Of a DNA stretch of 5,813 nt, positions 1-5,813 are shown one piece after another (positions within the stretch are counted from its first letter, which is position 1; each line of letters starts with the position of its first letter). Both the position numbers and the translations under genes were made by a program. The notes under the pieces are model-generated. The model saw nothing but the letters and a program-made list of their open reading frames with translations. It ran no database searches and was not told the DNA's origin. Location of the stretch: NCBI GenBank assembly GCA_020853455.1, contig JADYYV010000339.1, positions 1 through 5,813 of the forward strand, given 5' to 3'. This DNA comes from Alphaproteobacteria bacterium (GTDB lineage Bacteria > Pseudomonadota > Alphaproteobacteria > Micavibrionales > UBA2020).

Positions 1-1199
1 AGCGGCGGCCAGCCATACGGATAGTCCCATTGGCTGCCGCTTTGTTCTGTCGATGTCATGATGCCATGCGGCGTTTCCAGCAACGCCAGCGCGGCCTCCG
101 CCGCAGCTTTCGCCGCACCCGCATCGCCGTCATACAGCCCCGCCCAATGCGCGTGGAAAAACGTGGCGAAGGGTTTCATGTTGCGGATTTTTCGCGCCGT
201 ATCGTAATCGTGATAAATGCCGGTCGCGGGATCGGTCATTACCTGCATCGCCGATTTGCGCTGCGCCTGTTTTGCGCGCCATACTGCGCCATCTTGGCCA
301 AGCGTAGTGGCGATTTGCGCCAGATCGCTTTCCATCTTGTACAGCAGCGCGTTCAGGCAGGCGGGGGCGTGGAACAAACATTCCAATGCGCCATAGCCCC
401 AATGCCCCGTGGGGTCAAAGCCCGATGCCCGCATCGCGCGGTCGGCGCGGTAATACAGCGGCGTTAATGCGCTGTCCTTGTAAAACCGCTCGTCCGGATG
501 CTGTTTGAAATGATCGACGGCATGTTCGTAATGCCCCGGCTCGCCCAGCAATACTTCGGCGGCAATCCCGTCGCCGTCATCCCAATAGCGCGCAAGGCCG
601 GTATCGCCTGCCTGACGCTCCGGCGCTGTCCAGTAGCCGTGATAGGCAACAAGGTCGGCATATGCGGCTGCCAGCCATGTTTTCGCATCGGCGTAAATCC
701 CGTCAGGGTCAAATGCGCGCCAGTCGCGTTCTTGCGCCGCCTGCCATATGCGCAAGACCATCGCGGCAATCAGCGGCGGTTGCGAGCGTGACAGGTAATA
801 GGTGCGGTTCGCGTTCAAAACCTTGCCATAGGCGCGGATCTGGTAGAGCTGGTTATCCGCCTGTTCGCGCATCAGGCGCGGATGGCTGTCGGCCCATGCG
901 AAAACGGGGAAAGCGGAATCCCAGCCATACATTTCATTGAACCGCCCGCCCGGCACGACATAAGGGTAGGGCAGGTACAGCAACCCATGCACGGCATCCG
1001 GCTTTTGAAACCGCGTCATATCACCCAGCGGCAATACGCGCACGCTGCTCCCCGAGCGCGCCTTCGCCTGCTCGATATCGGCACCGACCGCATAGACAAC
1101 AGGCGTTGTGCCCGTCATTTTGGGGTCCGGCGCGCTGTCGGCAAGGCTTTGGCGCAACAACAGCTCTGGCGTGGCGTCGATCACCTGCTGGAAGTTCAA
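1..1199 (-). CDS. Alpha,alpha-trehalase, GH37 family (3' end cut off by window edge)
   Basis: Hydrolyses alpha,alpha-trehalose to two glucose molecules, probably in the cytoplasm because the visible N-terminus has no signal peptide. The minus-strand frame is open from the start to the window edge, giving 399 codons. Both GH37 signatures are visible: PGGRFNEMYGWDS at residues 83-95 and QWDYPYGWPP at 390-399. The stretch RASGFDPT (257-264) aligns with RESGHDTT of yeast neutral trehalase, making D262 the likely catalytic acid; the family's Glu in RESG is Ala here. The catalytic base Glu normally lies after the second signature, so it is off-window, and some 150 residues are missing against a usual 540-560. 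I chose TTG at 1199: AAGGAAGG at 1217-1210 ends 10 bases upstream and the stop of the alpha-glucosidase gene lies 2 bases upstream, which suggests translational coupling. No ATG occurs nearby in frame; a GTG at 1184 is an alternative. Family call is near certain, start is moderate. Confidence 0.93.
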   Translation of the reverse strand, partial: MNFQQVIDATPELLLRQSLADSAPDPKMTGTTPVVYAVGADIEQAKARSGSSVRVLPLGDMTRFQKPDAVHGLLYLPYPYVVPGGRFNEMYGWDSAFPVFAWADSHPRLMREQADNQLYQIRAYGKVLNANRTYYLSRSQPPLIAAMVLRIWQAAQERDWRAFDPDGIYADAKTWLAAAYADLVAYHGYWTAPERQAGDTGLARYWDDGDGIAAEVLLGEPGHYEHAVDHFKQHPDERFYKDSALTPLYYRADRAMRASGFDPTGHWGYGALECLFHAPACLNALLYKMESDLAQIATTLGQDGAVWRAKQAQRKSAMQVMTDPATGIYHDYDTARKIRNMKPFATFFHAHWAGLYDGDAGAAKAAAEAALALLETPHGIMTSTEQSGSQWDYPYGWPP

Positions 1200-1201
1200 G
1201 G

Positions 1202-2812
1202 TCAGGCAGCCTTCCTTGCAAAGAAACCGCCGAATGCGGGCAGCTCCAGCGACTGGCCGTTCGCGCTCGCCTGTAATCCGTGGCCGGCCAGCGGCGTCCA
1301 GCCGCTTTGCAGCGCGACGGTGACGGGCGCGGGCTTCAGGTTAAAGGCGCAGAACAGCGTTTCGCCGTCCAGCCTGCGCGTAAATGCAACCACATTTTCA
1401 TCGAGGCTTTCAAACGCCAGTTCGCCACGCAGCAGCGCCGGATGCGATTTGCGCCATTTCAGGAATTGCTTGGTGAAATTCAGCATCGAAGCGGGGTCTT
1501 TTTCCTGCGCCGCGACGCTTGCCGCCGCGTGTTCGGCGGGCACGGGCAGCCAGCCTTCGTTCGCGGACGTAAATCCGCCATTCTTTTTCGCGCCGTCCCA
1601 CGGCATGGGCGTGCGGCAGCCGTCGCGGCCGGTGCCGGTCGAGCCGATGCCGGGGTCCTGCCGTTTTTCGGGCGGAATAACCGCTTCGGTCAGGCCCAGT
1701 TCTTCGCCCTGATAAACGAAAGAAGACCCGCGCAATGAACTCAGCATCGCCAGCAGCATTTTTGTCTGCCGCAGATCGGGCTTGTCATCGACCGCCCAGC
1801 GGGTGGCCACGCGGATGCTGTCATGGTTCGACAGCGCCCAGGACGGCCATGAATCATGCGGCGTCGCAAAGAATTCCTCCACCTTGCGGCGCAGGTATGA
1901 TGCCGAATATTCATGCACCAGCAGCGAAAAGTCATAGGCCGTATGCAGCATTTCGGGGCCGTTGGTATAGGAAATGGTGGTTTCCACGGTCTTGTCGTCG
2001 TTCACCTCCGCCACCAGCATGCAGTCCTTGTACTGGTCGGTCAGCGCGCGGAATTTTTTCAGGAAGGGGATCATTTCCGGCTGCGTTTTATCGTAGGTGT
2101 GCCATTGCATCGAATAGGGGTGAATGACTGTTTTGCCATCCGATTTTGGCACGGGGCGCGGCGGGTTGTCGCGAAGGAGCGCGTCATGGATGCAATGCGG
2201 CAGCGCGTCCATGCGGAAACCGTCCACGCCGCGGTCCAGCCACCATTTCGCGGTCGCCAGCAATTCTTCCTGCACCACGGGGTTGCGGATATTCAGGTCG
2301 GGCTGTTCCTTTAAAAACTGGTGATAGAAATACTGGCCGCGCTCGGGGTCAAACGTCCATGATGATCCGCCAAAAACGGACAGCCAGTTATTGGGCGGCG
2401 ATCCGTCGGGCTTGGGGTCGGCCCAGACATACCAGTCGGCGTATTTGTTGGTCTTGTCCTTGCGGCTTTCGATGAACCACGCGTGCTGATCGGATGAATG
2501 GTTCAGCACGATGTCGATGACGAGCTTGAGGCCGCGCTTGTGCATTTCCGCGATCATTTCGTCGCAATCGGCAAGCGTGCCGAAGATGGGATCGACGCCT
2601 TTATAATCGGCGACGTCATACCCGAAATCCGCCATCGGCGAGGTGAAGAAGGGCGACAGCCACACGCCGTCCACGCCCAGCGACGCGATGTAGTCCAGCT
2701 TGGCCGTGATGCCCTTCAGGTCGCCGATGCCATCGCCGTTGCTGTCGAAAAAGCTGCGCGGATAGACCTGATAGATCACCGCGCCCCGCCACCATTCCTG
2801 TCCTTTAGCCAT
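1202..2812 (-). CDS. GH13 alpha-glucosidase (AglA / oligo-1,6-glucosidase type)
   Basis: Exo-acting retaining alpha-glucosidase that releases glucose from maltose, malto-oligosaccharides or sucrose-like substrates; cytoplasmic, as no signal peptide is seen. The 536-residue length is normal for the family. Motifs in order: metal-loop DSNGDGIGD (23-31), region I DIVLNH (100-105), region V QPDLN (170-174), region II GFRMDALPH with nucleophile D202, region III AEVNDD with acid/base E269, region IV SNHDSIR with D331, then YQGEELGL and a C-terminal beta domain. QPDLN and the overall sequence favour subfamily GH13_23. Ala after D202, rather than the Val of oligo-1,6-glucosidases, points to alpha-1,4 preference (inference). 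Trehalose synthase is less likely because the sequence tracks AglA proteins through FTSPMADFGYDVADY. Two ATGs overlap at the start, 2815 and 2812. GGAG at 2823-2820 lies 4 bases from the first and 7 from the second, so I chose 2812. First gene of an operon with trehalase. Confidence 0.93.
   Translation of the reverse strand: MAKGQEWWRGAVIYQVYPRSFFDSNGDGIGDLKGITAKLDYIASLGVDGVWLSPFFTSPMADFGYDVADYKGVDPIFGTLADCDEMIAEMHKRGLKLVIDIVLNHSSDQHAWFIESRKDKTNKYADWYVWADPKPDGSPPNNWLSVFGGSSWTFDPERGQYFYHQFLKEQPDLNIRNPVVQEELLATAKWWLDRGVDGFRMDALPHCIHDALLRDNPPRPVPKSDGKTVIHPYSMQWHTYDKTQPEMIPFLKKFRALTDQYKDCMLVAEVNDDKTVETTISYTNGPEMLHTAYDFSLLVHEYSASYLRRKVEEFFATPHDSWPSWALSNHDSIRVATRWAVDDKPDLRQTKMLLAMLSSLRGSSFVYQGEELGLTEAVIPPEKRQDPGIGSTGTGRDGCRTPMPWDGAKKNGGFTSANEGWLPVPAEHAAASVAAQEKDPASMLNFTKQFLKWRKSHPALLRGELAFESLDENVVAFTRRLDGETLFCAFNLKPAPVTVALQSGWTPLAGHGLQASANGQSLELPAFGGFFARKAA
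1210..1217 (-). promoter_or_regulatory. Ribosome binding site AAGGAAGG of the trehalase gene
   Basis: AAGGAAGG on the minus strand, inside the last codons of the alpha-glucosidase gene and 10 bases before the TTG at 1199. It is the main argument for this non-ATG start, since no ATG is available in frame. Confidence 0.55.
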
Positions 2813-2819
2813 CATTCCA

Positions 2820-2823
2820 CTCC
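2820..2823 (-). promoter_or_regulatory. Ribosome binding site GGAG of the alpha-glucosidase gene
   Basis: GGAG on the minus strand, 7 bases before the ATG at 2812 and 4 bases before the ATG at 2815. The spacing decides in favour of the second ATG. The G of another ATG (2825) starts this GGAG; that ATG opens a six-codon frame that ends inside the gene and is probably chance. Confidence 0.6.
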
Positions 2824-2895
2824 ATGTTGCAGCGCAATAAAATTACAAAAAAATGTTTCAAATTTAATGGCTTGGCCTGAATCTATTCAAAAGTA

Positions 2896-2923
2896 TTGAT
2901 ATTGAAGGTATATTTAGTATTAT
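2896..2923 (+). promoter_or_regulatory. Candidate sigma70-type promoter of the GlgE-like gene
   Basis: TTGATA at 2896-2901 (5 of 6 to the -35 consensus) and TATTAT at 2918-2923 (5 of 6 to the -10 consensus) are separated by 16 bases. Transcription would begin near 2930, about 25 bases before the proposed TTG start. AT-rich DNA produces such matches by chance, so this remains a prediction. Confidence 0.45.
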
Positions 2924-2939
2924 ATTGCATCAATTGCAT
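2924..2939. repeat. Direct repeat ATTGCAT, possible operator
   Basis: ATTGCAT occurs at 2924-2930 and again at 2933-2939, two bases apart (period 9), directly after the candidate -10 box and across the expected transcription start. A regulator bound here could block the plus-strand gene. No regulator gene lies in the window, and the repeat is short enough to arise by chance. Confidence 0.3.
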
Positions 2940-2943
2940 AATC

Positions 2944-2947
2944 AAGG
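2944..2947 (+). promoter_or_regulatory. Ribosome binding site AAGG that sets the TTG start
   Basis: AAGG sits 8 bases before the TTG at 2956, in otherwise AT-rich leader DNA. It supports this start over the in-frame TTGs at 2896 and 2902, which have no purine-rich site at a suitable distance and lie within the candidate promoter. Confidence 0.5.
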
Positions 2948-2955
2948 TAATTAAA

Positions 2956-4650
2956 TTGCGAGCCAACCGCATATATTATGTACCTCCGCGCCTTGTGGGG
3001 TCGATCGCCGACTGGTCCGGAAAAGACGCGCCGGACGGGGCATCGTGGCTTGTCGACCATGCGAAAAGCATGAACTTCAATTCCATCTGGCTCAGCCCGT
3101 TTTTCGAAACCACACAGCTGAAGGCCGCCGTTCCCGAAGGCCATCCTGCGGACAATAGCCTATACGCCACGCGCAATCACGGGGTTTTTGACCCGGAATT
3201 CAGCGCCACCAAAATCGCGGGCGCGCGGGCGGGTGAAACGCCCGAAACCCTTGCCGCCATCGACGCGCTGGACAGCGCGCACCTGAAACACTTCACCGCA
3301 GCGGCAGACAAAGCGGGCATCCGCGTCATGGCCGATCTGGTGTTCAACCAGTTCGCGGCCGACCACCCGCTGGTGCAGGATGAAAACGCGAAGCTGGCCG
3401 CTATCCTGAAAACCCTGCCGACAGGAGAAAAGCCCGCGCTGATCACCGCCGAAACCACCACGCTGACCGGCGGCAAGGACACCGAAGTGGTGGGGATTTC
3501 CTACAAGGAAAACGGCGTACAGAAAGAATTCCATTTCAAATTCGCGCGCGACGAAGACCTGAATTGCCTCGACTGGCGGCTGGTCAAGGGGAATGAAACC
3601 GCGCAGATCAATTTCGCCTCGCCCGCCGCGCGTGAATTCTTCATCGACGGCACCGACGGCAAGCCCGGATATTTGAAGGGCGTGGTGGACTGGTATCTCG
3701 ATCACGGCTTCAAGGATTTCCGCTGCGACATCGCCTACCGCCTGCCAGCCGACTGGTGGCAGGAACTGATCACCCATGCGCGCGGCCGCCTGCCCGATGC
3801 GGGATTTATGGCGGAAACGCTGGGCGCGCCCGATGCGGCGATGAAGAAAATGACGCAGATCAAAACCGCCGATGCGAATGGCGGTGAACGCCCCGGCTTC
3901 GACCTTGGCATGGTCAGCAATTACTGGTGGAATTTCACCGACGACTGGCTGCCGCTGGGCGAGGCCGCGCGCCTGCGCGACATGGCGAAATTCGGCGGCG
4001 CCGCATCGCCCGACAACCACGATACGCCCGAAACGCTGGCCGGCCAGTTCCAGAAGGCCTGCAAGGGCAAGGATAAATGCGATGAAAACGTGGCGGCAAT
4101 CGCCGTGCGCAATTATGCCGTATCCGCATTCATCGCGAACGCCGTCTATATGCAGATGGGTTACGAATATAACAAAGAAAAACAGAACGGCGTTTTCAAG
4201 GACCAAGTGACGACCCAAGACTGGGCCGACCTCGCCGTTCGCGCCGATGATCCCGCGCATCCGCTGAATATCGCCGCGCGCATCAAGGGCATCAATGACC
4301 TGAAAGAAAGCCTTGGCGTCGAAAACGCGATTGCGCGTGTGAAGGAACATACCGCGATGCAGGACGGCCGCCTGATCAAGATTGCGGTCGAATTCCAGGA
4401 CGCCGATACCGGCAAAAAAACCGCCGATGTCGTGATGATCCTGAACAGGAAACCCGAAAACGGCAGCGTGACCGTTCTGGACAGCGCGCTGCGCGACCTT
4501 GAAACCGGCCCGCTGAAACGCCTCGATTCATCGGGTGAAACGGCGGTATCGGTGCGCGATGTCGTGATCTACCACACGCCCGTCAGCGACGCGGTCGCGC
4601 CGAAGGCCGCATCCGTGCCGTCGCCGCGCAGCTTCAAACCGGCTGCTTAA
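2956..4650 (+). CDS. Stand-alone GlgE-related GH13 alpha-amylase-superfamily protein
   Basis: A 564-residue TIM-barrel protein of the alpha-amylase superfamily; exact reaction unknown. Motifs, numbered from the TTG at 2956: first strand IYYVPPRLVG (6-15); region I MADLVFNQFAADHP, where Q132 replaces the usual His; region II DFRCDIAYRLP with nucleophile D258; region III FMAETLG with acid/base E287; region IV SPDNHDTPE with D356. All three catalytic carboxylates are present. A Gln followed by DHP in region I is typical of GlgE (GH13_3), and I recall a similar module fused ahead of GlgE in some Alphaproteobacteria. Against GlgE function, Asn after the nucleophile in GlgE (RVDNPH) is Ile here, and the GlgE N-terminal domains are absent. 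A beta-rich C-terminal domain (about 470-543) ends in a Pro/Ala/Ser tail. TTG at 2956 is chosen from AAGG 8 bases upstream. Starting at 2896 would add a hydrophobic stretch that is translated promoter DNA. Coding is certain, role is not. Confidence 0.85.
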   Translation: MRANRIYYVPPRLVGSIADWSGKDAPDGASWLVDHAKSMNFNSIWLSPFFETTQLKAAVPEGHPADNSLYATRNHGVFDPEFSATKIAGARAGETPETLAAIDALDSAHLKHFTAAADKAGIRVMADLVFNQFAADHPLVQDENAKLAAILKTLPTGEKPALITAETTTLTGGKDTEVVGISYKENGVQKEFHFKFARDEDLNCLDWRLVKGNETAQINFASPAAREFFIDGTDGKPGYLKGVVDWYLDHGFKDFRCDIAYRLPADWWQELITHARGRLPDAGFMAETLGAPDAAMKKMTQIKTADANGGERPGFDLGMVSNYWWNFTDDWLPLGEAARLRDMAKFGGAASPDNHDTPETLAGQFQKACKGKDKCDENVAAIAVRNYAVSAFIANAVYMQMGYEYNKEKQNGVFKDQVTTQDWADLAVRADDPAHPLNIAARIKGINDLKESLGVENAIARVKEHTAMQDGRLIKIAVEFQDADTGKKTADVVMILNRKPENGSVTVLDSALRDLETGPLKRLDSSGETAVSVRDVVIYHTPVSDAVAPKAASVPSPRSFKPAA

Positions 4651-4689
4651 AAAAAACGCCACCCCGCCGAAGGGCGGGGTCTGGTAGCG
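4649..4689 (-). terminator. Intrinsic terminator (minus strand), downstream of adenine deaminase
   Basis: An 8-bp GC stem, ACCCCGCC (4661-4668) with GGCGGGGT (4673-4680) and a GAAG loop. CGCC at 4657-4660 can extend the stem by pairing with GG (4683-4684) and GCG (4687-4689) across small bulges. Read on the minus strand the hairpin is followed by eight T (4656-4649), the textbook form. The T run overlaps the stop codon of the GlgE-like gene. On the plus strand the same hairpin lacks a T run but sits 10 bases after that stop, so it may also slow plus-strand transcription. Confidence 0.8.
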
Positions 4690-4714
4690 CGTCCGCGCGT
4701 CGCATGATTCATAT

Positions 4715-4732
4715 ATGCGGCAGACGCCGCAT
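4715..4732. repeat. Short hairpin between the two GC hairpins
   Basis: ATGCGGC (4715-4721) pairs with GCCGCAT (4726-4732) around an AGAC loop, a perfect 7-bp stem. It lies in the middle of the convergent intergenic region, between two copies of the stronger hairpin. It has no T run on either side, so it is not an intrinsic terminator by itself. Confidence 0.6.
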
Positions 4733-4738
4733 GGCCGG

Positions 4739-4758
4739 ACCCCGCCCTTCGGCGGGGT
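4739..4758. terminator. Second GC hairpin, inverted copy of the terminator stem
   Basis: ACCCCGCC (4739-4746), loop CTTC, GGCGGGGT (4751-4758). This is the exact reverse complement of the 4661-4680 hairpin, and identity extends to 23 bases (4659-4681 against 4738-4760). It follows the deaminase stop by about 16 bases on the minus strand and is the second hairpin met by plus-strand transcripts. No T run follows on either strand, so terminator activity is only probable. Confidence 0.55.
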
Positions 4759-4774
4759 GGTGATGGAGTTGGAT

Positions 4775-5782
4775 TTACGCCGCCTTCTTCATATACGCAT
4801 CCAGTTTCCCCAGCAGAACATCCTTGGCCGCTTTGTCGAGGAAGCTCGCATGGATGCTGTTGCGCGAAATCGTCAGCAGGTCGGATTTATCAAGATGCAG
4901 GCTGTCGGTCACGGCCTTGAAGTTTTCGTTCATATAGCCGCCGAAATAGGCCGGGTCGTCGGAATTGATCGTCGCCTTCAGGCCCAGATTCAGCATGCGC
5001 TTCAGCGGGTGGTCTTTCATATCCTTTACGACGCACAGCTTCAGGTTCGACAGCGGGCAGACGGTCAGCGCCGTGCCGTCCTTCACCAGGCGCGCGACCA
5101 GTTTTTCATCCTCCAGCGACCGGTTGCCGTGGTCGATGCGGTCGACCTTCAGCATGTCGATCGCTTCCCACACATATTCGGGCGGGCCTTCTTCGCCGGC
5201 ATGCGCCATGATCAGGAAGCCTTCTTTTTTCGCCTCCGCAAACACGTTCCTGAATTTCGACGGCGGATGGCCTTTTTCCGAACTGTCGAGGCCGACGCCC
5301 AGAATGCGGTGCTTGTACGGGATCGCGCTTTCCAGCGTTTCAAACGCCGCATCTTCGCTGAGATGCCGCAGGAAGCACATGATCAGGAAGGACGACACGC
5401 CCAGTTTTTTGCGCCCGTCATCGAGCGCGCGGGTAATGCCGTCCAGCACGGTTTCAAACGCGACGCCGCGTTCGGTATGGCCCTGCGGGTCGAAGAAAAT
5501 TTCCACATGCATGACGTTCTGCTTCGCCACGCGTTCCAGATACGCCCAGGTCAGGTCGTAGAAATCCTGTTCGGTCTGCAGCACGTTCATGCCCTGATAA
5601 TAGATGTCCAGAAAATCCTGCAGGTTTGAAAAGTCATAGGCCTTGCGCACTTCCTCGACCGATTTAAAGGGGATTTCGATTTTGTTGCGCTGGGCGAGCG
5701 CGAACATCAGTTCGGGCTCCAGGCTGCCTTCGATATGCAGGTGCAGTTCCACTTTCGGCAGGCCTTCGATGAATGTGTCCAC
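4775..5782 (-). CDS. add: Adenine deaminase, Aah1/type 2 family (adenosine deaminase superfamily)
   Basis: Zinc enzyme that probably converts adenine to hypoxanthine and ammonia in purine salvage, in the cytoplasm. The 335 residues, numbered from the GTG at 5782, carry the full amidohydrolase metal set: HLH (H14, H16), H194 in MAHAGEEGP, D275 in NSDDPAYFGGY, with E197 as the catalytic acid and H218 in RIDHG. HLHIEGSLEPE, FDPQGHTERG, IMCFLRHLSED, GLDSSEKGHPP and CPLSNLKL follow yeast Aah1 closely, whereas true adenosine deaminases usually read HVHLDG at the first motif. The specificity call rests on this comparison; the symbol add is the common superfamily label. GTG at 5782 is preferred since AAAGGA (5797-5792) lies 9 bases upstream; a TTG at 5800 would add six residues but has no ribosome binding site in the few upstream bases visible. 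It is convergent with the GlgE-like gene and shares the hairpin region with it. Confidence 0.93.
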   Translation of the reverse strand: MDTFIEGLPKVELHLHIEGSLEPELMFALAQRNKIEIPFKSVEEVRKAYDFSNLQDFLDIYYQGMNVLQTEQDFYDLTWAYLERVAKQNVMHVEIFFDPQGHTERGVAFETVLDGITRALDDGRKKLGVSSFLIMCFLRHLSEDAAFETLESAIPYKHRILGVGLDSSEKGHPPSKFRNVFAEAKKEGFLIMAHAGEEGPPEYVWEAIDMLKVDRIDHGNRSLEDEKLVARLVKDGTALTVCPLSNLKLCVVKDMKDHPLKRMLNLGLKATINSDDPAYFGGYMNENFKAVTDSLHLDKSDLLTISRNSIHASFLDKAAKDVLLGKLDAYMKKAA

Positions 5783-5791
5783 GACTGAAAT

Positions 5792-5797
5792 TCCTTT
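5792..5797 (-). promoter_or_regulatory. Ribosome binding site AAAGGA of the adenine deaminase gene
   Basis: AAAGGA on the minus strand, 9 bases before the GTG at 5782. It decides for the GTG over the TTG at 5800, which lies directly before this motif. Confidence 0.55.
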
Positions 5798-5813
5798 CAA
5801 AACAAACGGCTTA

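Larger units (their letters stand above)
2813..2955. promoter_or_regulatory. AT-rich divergent intergenic control region
   Basis: These 143 bases separate the minus-strand alpha-glucosidase/trehalase operon from the plus-strand GlgE-like gene. They are clearly richer in A and T than the flanking coding DNA, as expected for a shared promoter region. On the plus side there is a reasonable sigma70-type promoter and a heptamer direct repeat (separate entries). On the minus side only weak matches appear: TTGAAT and TTGAAA boxes (start near 2891 and 2862) without a good -10 at standard spacing, so the minus promoter is not assigned. No convincing long palindrome typical of a LacI-family operator was found. 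Co-regulation of the two divergent units is inference. Confidence 0.6.

Noticed and set aside
882..1712. 276-codon plus-strand open frame across the trehalase/alpha-glucosidase junction
   Set aside because: It is antisense to two genes with clear catalytic motifs and has no ribosome binding site or recognisable domain.
2805..2825. Six-codon frame (MEWNDG) overlapping the start of the alpha-glucosidase gene, a possible leader peptide
   Set aside because: Its ATG overlaps the GGAG itself and no separate ribosome binding site precedes it; chance is the simpler explanation.
2852..2871. Weak AAAT/ATTT inverted arms in the divergent region as an operator
   Set aside because: Four-base arms in AT-rich DNA are expected by chance.
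2896..2955. Hydrophobic N-terminal extension of the GlgE-like protein that could look like a signal peptide
   Set aside because: It is translation of AT-rich promoter DNA, starts on a TTG with no ribosome binding site, and has no signal-peptidase-like site; the TTG at 2956 has AAGG at good spacing.
3160..4350. 396-codon open frame on the minus strand, antisense to the GlgE-like gene
   Set aside because: The opposite strand shows a complete GH13 motif set, while this translation has no recognisable domain and a composition typical of antisense reading of GC-rich codons.
4715..5629. 304-codon open frame on the plus strand opposite the adenine deaminase
   Set aside because: It starts within the hairpin region, has no family resemblance, and mirrors a gene with an intact zinc enzyme motif set.

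Overview
The window is gene-dense, moderately GC-rich bacterial DNA with non-ATG starts (TTG, GTG) and short AG-rich ribosome binding sites. The closest families I can recall for two of the genes (the AglA-like alpha-glucosidase and the stand-alone GlgE-related protein) point to an alphaproteobacterium. That assignment is an inference from protein style; there is no rRNA or other taxonomic marker here.

Layout. Minus strand, positions 1-2812: a two-gene alpha-glucoside operon, transcribed right to left. A GH13 alpha-glucosidase (1202-2812) comes first, followed two bases later by a GH37 trehalase that runs off the left edge (1-1199, 3' end missing). Positions 2813-2955 are an AT-rich divergent control region. 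Plus strand, 2956-4650: a GH13-superfamily protein related to the maltosyltransferase GlgE, but standing alone and with altered active-site surroundings. Positions 4651-4774 hold a convergent terminator region with two mirror-image copies of a strong GC hairpin and a third hairpin between them. Minus strand, 4775-5782: an adenine deaminase of the Aah1 type. The last bases to 5813 are its upstream leader.

How it fits together. Three of the four genes act on alpha-linked glucose. Trehalase splits trehalose to glucose, the alpha-glucosidase releases glucose from maltose-type or sucrose-type substrates, and the divergent GlgE-like protein probably acts on an alpha-glucan or maltosyl substrate that the sequence does not identify. 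No visible N-terminus looks like a signal peptide, so these steps are probably cytoplasmic. The adenine deaminase belongs to purine salvage and shows no functional link to the sugar genes; it only shares the terminator region with the GlgE-like gene.

I saw no CRISPR array, mobile element, tRNA or rRNA. The least ordinary item is the stand-alone GlgE-like enzyme; the paired-hairpin terminator region is the most notable non-coding structure.
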